From an uncultured Bacteroidales bacterium (lineage in GTDB: Bacteria; Bacteroidota; Bacteroidia; Bacteroidales; F082): a DNA stretch of 64,000 bases. The DNA is taken from NCBI GenBank assembly GCA_946185535.1, contig CAMHJX010000008.1, positions 57,391-121,390 of the forward strand. The letters are read 5' to 3'. Positions 59,881 through 64,000 of the stretch are shown in pieces. The notes below the pieces were generated by a model. It searched no databases, was not told where the DNA came from, and saw nothing but the letters and a program-made list of their open reading frames with translations. The translations under genes were made by a program, and so were the position numbers. Position 1 is the stretch's first letter, and each line of letters begins with the position of its first letter.

Positions 59881-59929
59881 TGAGTTTTTTCCAAAATTGC
59901 TAAAAATCGATAATTTTGGAAAAAACTCA
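59881..59929. repeat. Perfect palindrome before the ATPase remnant
   Basis: Arms of 18 bp (TGAGTTTTTTCCAAAATT and its exact complement) enclose a 13-base loop. It lies directly behind the permease stop and 23 bp before a -7 box. A close relative is at 60684-60730. Confidence 0.9.
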
Positions 59930-59951
59930 TTTCTATTTTGAGGAATTTCCA

Positions 59952-59959
59952 TACCTTTG
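59952..59959 (+). promoter_or_regulatory. -7 box of the ATPase remnant
   Basis: TACCTTTG (TAnnTTTG) lies 25 bp before the ATG at 59985. Confidence 0.55.
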
Positions 59960-59984
59960 CTTGTGAAAACAACAAAGGACAATT

Positions 59985-60646
59985 ATGGATAAGCTGATAG
60001 GTAGAGAACAGGAAATCAAGTTGCTAAAAGAGTACACCAAATCAGAGCGGCCTGAGTTCGTCGCCATTTATGGAAGAAGACGGGTCGGAAAGACCTTGTC
60101 AATTGCGATATTATCCGCAAATATGTGGTGAGGGAGAAAAATGTAAAGAAGAACTCAGCCATCTACCAGCTGACGGATTTCTATTCACTGTTCTACCTGA
60201 CGTTTGTCGCCAAAGCTGAGGCGGAAACAGGTTATTGGTGCAACCATATCGGGACATCGGAAGTGAACGCCTGGCTCGGTTTGAGTTTTGAGCGGTTGTG
60301 CATGGCACACGTCGCCCAAATTAAACAAGCATTGCGGATTGACCGTATCGCCACCAAGTTCTACTCATGGCGAAGCAAGAGCACAAACCCCAAGGCACAG
60401 ATAGACATGATTTTGGAACGTGCGGACGGAATTATCAACATTTTTGAGATGAAATATAGCGAGGCGGAATACATGCTGAGTAAGGAGGAAGAGGAAAAGT
60501 TGCGCAGTAGGGTCTCAAAGTTTCGCGAGGAAACGGGAGTCAAGGAAGCATTGTGGCCAACACTTGTAACGACCTATGGCCTTAAGAATGGCATCCATTC
60601 TTCCAGTTTTGTCGCTACATTAACCACGGACGACCTGTTTTTGTAA
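59985..60646 (+). pseudogene. Decayed AAA ATPase (DUF234-type), internal deletion
   Basis: The first 38 codons (MDKLIGREQEIKLLKEYTKS, then FVAIYGRRRVGKT with the P-loop) belong to the common Bacteroidetes ATP-binding family. The frame then breaks (stop at 60129) and continues in another frame with CDIIRKYVVREKN, NSAIYQLTDFYSLFYLTF and the nuclease-like end KAQIDMILERADGIINIFEM ... LVTTYGLKNG. Roughly 200 residues of the middle, including Walker B and the sensor region, are missing. The gene is dead. Palindromes lie on both sides. Confidence 0.85.
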
Positions 60647-60683
60647 AGCAGATCCTTTCTCTGAATCTTCTTGAGAAAGCATC

Positions 60684-60730
60684 GAGTTTTTTCCAAAGTT
60701 GTCAAAATTGATTGGTTTTGGAAAAAACTC
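60684..60730. repeat. Palindrome behind the ATPase remnant
   Basis: GAGTTTTTTCCAAA (60684-60697) and TTTGGAAAAAACTC (60717-60730) are perfect complements. The arms are the same as in the palindrome at 59881-59929, so the ATPase remnant is bracketed by two copies. Confidence 0.9.
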
Positions 60731-60753
60731 AATTTTGCGCGATAACTATGCAC

Positions 60754-60791
60754 TGTAAAGTTTCTTTACACCACTGTAAAATAACTTTACA
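60754..60791 (+). promoter_or_regulatory. Paired TGTAA-N7-TTACA sites, block B
   Basis: TGTAAAGTTTCTTTACA (60754-60770; arms of seven) and TGTAAAATAACTTTACA (60775-60791) have centres 21 bp apart, as in blocks A and C. Confidence 0.78.
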
Positions 60792-60844
60792 CTTTGTAAA
60801 ATAGCTGTTTTTGTATTTCGTTGATTACTATTGATTTGCAATTT

Positions 60845-60860
60845 TGGCACAAGGCTTGGT
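60845..60860 (+). promoter_or_regulatory. Sigma-54-like -24/-12 promoter of permease 2
   Basis: TGGCACAAGGCTTGGT fits TGGCAC-N5-TTGCW except for one base in the -12 box (G for C). It starts 62 bp downstream of the centre of the second palindrome. A transcript from here would begin near 60872 and carry the hairpin repeat as leader. Confidence 0.72.
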
Positions 60861-60882
60861 ATATGGGTGAATGATAAATAAA

Positions 60883-61008
60883 GATTCCCTGCGGGAATGG
60901 AGGTTAGAGTTTTGTTTACTGCGGCGGCCTGTGGCGCTACAGATTGGTAACAAGTTTTTGCCGCCGCTTATAACGAACAAACAACACTCCATTCCCGAAG
61001 GGAAACTC
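60883..61008. repeat. Hairpin repeat, GATTCCC-GAAGGGAA family (copy 3)
   Basis: The same arms and inner GCGGCGG/CCGCCGC pairs as at 57367-57496, ending 39 bp before the ATG of permease 2. The spacing to the start codon is nearly the same as for permease 1 (40 bp). Confidence 0.88.
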
Positions 61009-61047
61009 AACAAACAATTCAACAGTTAAACAAACAACAATTAAACC

Positions 61048-63417
61048 ATGAATAGCATATCCGACAAACTCATCAAAATCCTATCGTTAGGCATAGGTCT
61101 CGCCATTGGCATCGTGCTAATTGCCAAGGTGTGCTTCGAATTGTCGTACGACAGTTTCTACAAGGACGTGGACCGAATCTATATGATCACGGAAAACATC
61201 ATCTTCCAAGAGGGCGGCGACCCCGATGACTATTGGGGCACTTCGGGCGGCATTGCGCCGGGCTTCAAGGCTGAAGTGCCGGGCGTGGAAGCTGCTACGC
61301 GCTATTCCAACCTGCTCAACGGTAACCTTTATGACGAAAACAACAACCTCATCACAGGACTATGCATTGGTGCCGACACCTGCTTCTTCGACTTTTTCGA
61401 CCGCGAATTCCTTGCGGGCGACCCGATGCAGGCTTTGCAACAATACAATGGAGACATTGCCGTCAGCCGCAGTTTTGCGGAGAAGTTGGGCGGCGTGAAC
61501 GAGGCCATTGGCAAACAAATCTATAGTGAAGTTTGGGGACCAAAAACAAGACTGACTGTGGTGGGTGTTTTTGAAGATTTTCCGGAGAATGGCAGCGTAC
61601 AATGCGACATCGTGACGGCCATTGCTGCCTTCGGTGAGTGGAGCATCAACAACTGGCTAGGCAACGACCGTTATCGCAGCTTTGTCAGGCTGGCGCCCAA
61701 TGTGGACCCCAACAGCCTGAAGGATGCCATCCGTAAGATGCAGGAAGCACACCAGCCTTTGGAGGAGTTGGAGCGTGATGGCTCCACGATTTGGTACACG
61801 CTGACCCCTCTTGCCACCATGCATCGTCATGAGCCTACTATCAAAAACTATGTGTTGATTCTTTCGGTGGTGGCGGCCTTGCTGCTTTTGGTCTCGGTGC
61901 TCAACTACCTGCTAATGGCGGTTTCGGATGTGGTGCGCCGCTCCAAAGAAATGGGTGTCAGGAAGTGCTACGGTGCCAGCGCAGGAAGCATTTACGGAAT
62001 GCTCATCAAAGAGACGGCTTTGAACCTGCTGGCTTCGTTGGCAGTGGCGGCCTTGGTGATATGGGCTTTCAGCGGGGTCATCGAGTCGTTGTTGGGCGTA
62101 CCGGTTGCCAGCCTTATGGTGCCGCAAACACGATGGGTGCTTGTCGGTATCATCGCTTTCATTTTCCTAGTCTCGGCGCTCATTCCCGCGATGATGTTCG
62201 TCAGGATTCCCGTTTCGACGGCCTTCAGCGGTTACAAGGAAAACAAGCGCCGTTGGAAACTCTCGTTGCTGATGTTGCAGATTGGCATCAATGCCATCCT
62301 GCTACCTATGGTTCTCGTGGCCGACGGACAATATGACAGGGCGTTGAATGCCGACATGGGCTACGAATATGAGCATTTGTTGTATTCCCCGTTGAGAGGC
62401 GCAGATAAGGACAAATTGATACTGATTACGGAGAAACTGCGGCAATATCCCGAGGTGGAGGCCGCCGAACTGACCTATTGCATCCCCTTGGATAAGACAT
62501 CGGGAAACAACATCATGCTGCCCGACAACCCAACGAAGTATTTGATGGGCGTGTGCGACCAATACATGGCGACGGAAGGTTTCTTCGACATGATGGGCTT
62601 CCGTTTGATAGAGGGCAAGGCGCCTTCAAAGCCGAAGGATGTGGCCGTGAGTCAAAGTTTTGTGAAGGAGATGAACCTTTATGCCGACTGGAGCGATGGC
62701 GCTGTGGGCAAGGACATCCTGATTTCGGAGCACAGCGATGGCGACGATGACGTTTACACTATTTGTGGCGTTTATGAAGATTATGTCATCGGATCGATGT
62801 TGGGCAACGACGACCGTGCGAGCATCCGCTTCTGTTGGAACATGGATTGGAACTATGGCCCCGAAGACTGGTCGAGGGTGATGAACACCTTGGTGGTGAA
62901 GGTGCGCGAGGTGAATCCCGAAGCCATCGCCAAGGTGAAGGCGGTCATCGAGGAATGTCTGCCCGAGCGGAACAATGTCGAAGTGACGCCTTACACCGAA
63001 TTGGTCAAGAAGGAGTACACCCACCTGTATCAGATGCGGCGCACATTCATTATAGGTGCCTTGTTCGCTTTGGCGATTGCCTTGTTTGGTCTGATAGGCT
63101 TTGTGCGCGACGAGGCCAACCGCCGCAGCAAGGAAGTGGCCATTCGCAAGGTGAACGGTGCGGTGGCGGGCGAAATCATCCGTATGTTCGTGGCAGATGT
63201 GTTGAAACTAGCTGTGATTGCCGCCTTAATTGGTGTGGCGATAGCCTATTTCCTCGCCGACAAATGGTTGGAGTTGTTCGCCATGCGCATCGGCCTCTCG
63301 CCACTCTATTTCGTCATCGGTGCGGTGATGGTCTTGCTTATCGTGACCGCCGTGGTTGTCATAAGCAGCAACCGCGTTGCCCGAATGAATCCTGTTAAGT
63401 CTTTGAAGAATAATTGA
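61048..63417 (+). CDS. MacB/FtsX-type ABC permease 2, no ATPase domain
   Basis: The 789-residue protein has the same plan as permease 1: first helix at about 11-29 (ILSLGIGLAIGIVLIAKVCF), periplasmic domain, FtsX block (VLILSVVAALLLLVSVLNYL, RSKEMGVRKCYGA), a middle helix, second periplasmic domain and a C-terminal FtsX block (RSKEVAIRKVNGA, then helices to VVISSNRVARMNPVKSLKNN). It is a distinct paralogue and not a recent copy of permease 1. Its own sigma-54-like promoter and paired sites precede it. Substrates of such arrays in Bacteroidetes are thought to be drugs, peptides or lipoproteins. Confidence 0.9.
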   Translation: MNSISDKLIKILSLGIGLAIGIVLIAKVCFELSYDSFYKDVDRIYMITENIIFQEGGDPDDYWGTSGGIAPGFKAEVPGVEAATRYSNLLNGNLYDENNNLITGLCIGADTCFFDFFDREFLAGDPMQALQQYNGDIAVSRSFAEKLGGVNEAIGKQIYSEVWGPKTRLTVVGVFEDFPENGSVQCDIVTAIAAFGEWSINNWLGNDRYRSFVRLAPNVDPNSLKDAIRKMQEAHQPLEELERDGSTIWYTLTPLATMHRHEPTIKNYVLILSVVAALLLLVSVLNYLLMAVSDVVRRSKEMGVRKCYGASAGSIYGMLIKETALNLLASLAVAALVIWAFSGVIESLLGVPVASLMVPQTRWVLVGIIAFIFLVSALIPAMMFVRIPVSTAFSGYKENKRRWKLSLLMLQIGINAILLPMVLVADGQYDRALNADMGYEYEHLLYSPLRGADKDKLILITEKLRQYPEVEAAELTYCIPLDKTSGNNIMLPDNPTKYLMGVCDQYMATEGFFDMMGFRLIEGKAPSKPKDVAVSQSFVKEMNLYADWSDGAVGKDILISEHSDGDDDVYTICGVYEDYVIGSMLGNDDRASIRFCWNMDWNYGPEDWSRVMNTLVVKVREVNPEAIAKVKAVIEECLPERNNVEVTPYTELVKKEYTHLYQMRRTFIIGALFALAIALFGLIGFVRDEANRRSKEVAIRKVNGAVAGEIIRMFVADVLKLAVIAALIGVAIAYFLADKWLELFAMRIGLSPLYFVIGAVMVLLIVTAVVVISSNRVARMNPVKSLKNN

Positions 63418-63436
63418 TATGGAAACAATGTATATA

Positions 63437-63564
63437 GATTCCCTGCGGGAATGGAGGTCAGAGGATTTTGTTCACCGCGGCGGCCTGTGGCGCTACAGAT
63501 TGGTAACTTGTTCTTGCCGCCGCTTATAACGAACAAACAACACTCCATTCCCGAAGGGAAACTC
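63437..63564. repeat. Hairpin repeat, GATTCCC-GAAGGGAA family (copy 4)
   Basis: Nearly the same as copy 3 in sequence. Unlike copies 2 and 3 it is not followed by a permease start. Confidence 0.88.
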
Positions 63565-63581
63565 AACAAACAATTAAACAA

Positions 63582-63719
63582 TTAAACAAAGAACAACGCA
63601 TCGCCTTTTACCTCACGGGATACTTTCCGCGAGTACATGTTGTCCAACAGCCCGTTCGGGGTGATAAACGCTGGTAACAAAGACTTCCGCGTTTTGGTGA
63701 CCTTTCGGAAGATACGCAT
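63582..63719 (-). pseudogene. C-terminal remnant of a second AAA ATPase
   Basis: The 45-codon frame MRIFRKVTKTRKSLLPAFIT, then PNGLLDNMYSRKV and VKGDALFFV, corresponds to the last 40 or so residues of the same ATP-binding family as the remnant at 59985-60646 (compare ALWPTLVTTYGLKNG ... TTDDLFL). The P-loop part is gone. An intact -7 box lies upstream at 63738-63745, so a small peptide may still be made. Confidence 0.65.
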
Positions 63720-63737
63720 TCTGCGTGCGAGTTGGCT

Positions 63738-63745
63738 CAAAGTTA
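63738..63745 (-). promoter_or_regulatory. -7 box of the second ATPase remnant
   Basis: The minus strand reads TAACTTTG (TAnnTTTG), 19 bp before the ATG at 63719. Confidence 0.5.
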
Positions 63746-63755
63746 CAAAAAAATT

Positions 63756-63796
63756 GAGATTGCGCCAACTTTGATGTAGAATTCTGGCGTAATCTC
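63756..63796. repeat. Palindrome upstream of the second ATPase remnant
   Basis: GAGATTGCGCC and GGCGTAATCTC pair in ten of eleven positions around a 19-base loop. The first ATPase remnant has a palindrome in the same place relative to its promoter. Confidence 0.7.
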
Positions 63797-63912
63797 GATA
63801 TTTTTATGAGATTTAGCCAAGAAACTCTATTTTTATACACTTTTTCGGTAGTATTTTGGTTGAAAAGATTCAATTTTTCAAACATGCTCAAATAATAAAG
63901 TGTAAAAGCAAG

Positions 63913-63950
63913 TGTAAAGTTTCTTTACACCACTGTAAAAAAACGTTACA
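63913..63950 (+). promoter_or_regulatory. Paired TGTAA-N7-TTACA sites, block C
   Basis: TGTAAAGTTTCTTTACA (63913-63929) and TGTAAAAAAACGTTACA (63934-63950) have centres 21 bp apart. The sequence after them matches block B up to the window end, so a further promoter and permease probably lie just outside. Confidence 0.75.
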
Positions 63951-64000
63951 CTTTGTAAAATAGCTGTTTTTGTATTTCGTTGATTATTATTGATTTGCAA

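Larger units (their letters stand above)
60647..61047. other. Regulatory and repeat stretch before permease 2
   Basis: No gene is seen here. In order it holds the second ATPase-flanking palindrome (60684-60730), the paired palindromic sites (60754-60791), a sigma-54-like promoter (60845-60860) and a hairpin repeat (60883-61008). Confidence 0.8.
63418..64000. other. Repeat and remnant stretch at the window end
   Basis: After permease 2 come a hairpin repeat (63437-63564), an ATPase remnant on the minus strand (63582-63719) with its own -7 box and palindrome, and block C of the paired sites (63913-63950). No intact gene is seen. Confidence 0.8.

Noticed and set aside
60828-61022. Similar small minus-strand frames in two repeat copies (also 63306-63581)
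   Set aside because: The shared residues (LSFPSGMECC and so on) come only from the hairpin repeat being translated; the frames differ outside it and have no proper start context.
63613-63891. A 92-codon minus-strand frame
   Set aside because: It runs in a different frame from the ATPase remnant and through the palindromes; no family match is visible.
1-64000. tRNA, rRNA, transposase or integrase genes
   Set aside because: None was recognised in the gaps or frames; the mobile-looking signals here are repeats and remnants only.

Overview
The window looks like a chromosome piece of a gut or rumen type Bacteroidales. Several independent signs agree: promoters of the Bacteroidetes form (TAnnTTTG shortly before starts), type IX secretion C-terminal sorting domains on two large surface proteins, a fibrobacter-type paralogous (FISUMP) lipoprotein, the DUF1599 and BT_3928/DoxX-like gene pair, folP next to the diadenylate cyclase gene cdaA, and Bacteroidetes-type TolC/HlyD/ABC-2 and MacB-like export genes. 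No rRNA, tRNA, CRISPR array, integrase or transposase was recognised.

Layout. 0-3 kb: end of a CusA/CzcA-type RND pump gene, then an OmpR-type regulator and histidine kinase. 3-10.9 kb: an outer-membrane protein and a lipoprotein lying between two 117-bp direct repeats, then a TolC-HlyD-ABC2-ABC2 export operon with a divergent AraC regulator. 10.9-17.5 kb: two diverged copies of a peptide-type ABC permease plus acyl-ACP thioesterase unit (one permease copy truncated) around an esterase with LysM, then DoxX-like, DUF1599 and DUF2442 genes. 17.5-20.3 kb: an accessory patch with palindromic repeats, a FISUMP lipoprotein and its 52-codon leader-peptide-like neighbour, a large inverted repeat, and an orphan antitoxin-like gene in front of a GNAT remnant. 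20.3-27.8 kb: folP-cdaA, a lipoprotein, the topoisomerase IV/gyrase A-type gene and a BatA-type VWA protein. 27.8-37 kb: a probable four-gene surface operon with two T9SS cargo proteins (one about 1,694 aa), a lipoprotein and a beta-barrel. 37-46 kb: housekeeping genes (NUDIX, gdhA, YwqK-like lipoprotein, LysM/PBP1 lipoprotein-like protein, guaA, PrsW, YchF-like, idi). 46-55.8 kb: a porin and YeiH-type exporter under a promoter covered by a perfect 18-bp palindrome, a Fic protein, then an operon of sugar kinase-RapZ fusion, nucleotidyltransferase and AddB-like nuclease.

55.8-64 kb is the most striking part. A TolC gene and two large MacB-like permeases (without ATPase domains) are arranged with three copies of a regulatory block. 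Each block has two 17-bp palindromes of the form TGTAA-N7-TTACA, 21 bp centre to centre. In the two blocks that lie fully inside the window a sigma-54-like -24/-12 element starts exactly 62 bp downstream of the second palindrome centre. The third block is cut by the window end just where this element is expected. Decayed AAA ATPase cassettes with their own palindromes lie between the units, and a roughly 130-bp hairpin repeat precedes each permease.

A second theme is palindromic repeats that sit inside reading frames. Three unrelated repeat families that occur between genes here (CCCTTCGACAGGCTCAGG, CTCAACTCTAAACTC and GGCTGTAGGGCTGTC types) also occur in frame inside genes, adding the peptides GPSTGSG, QLSTLN/KLSTLNSQL and GLSHRGSR. 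This resembles what is known for Rickettsia palindromic elements.
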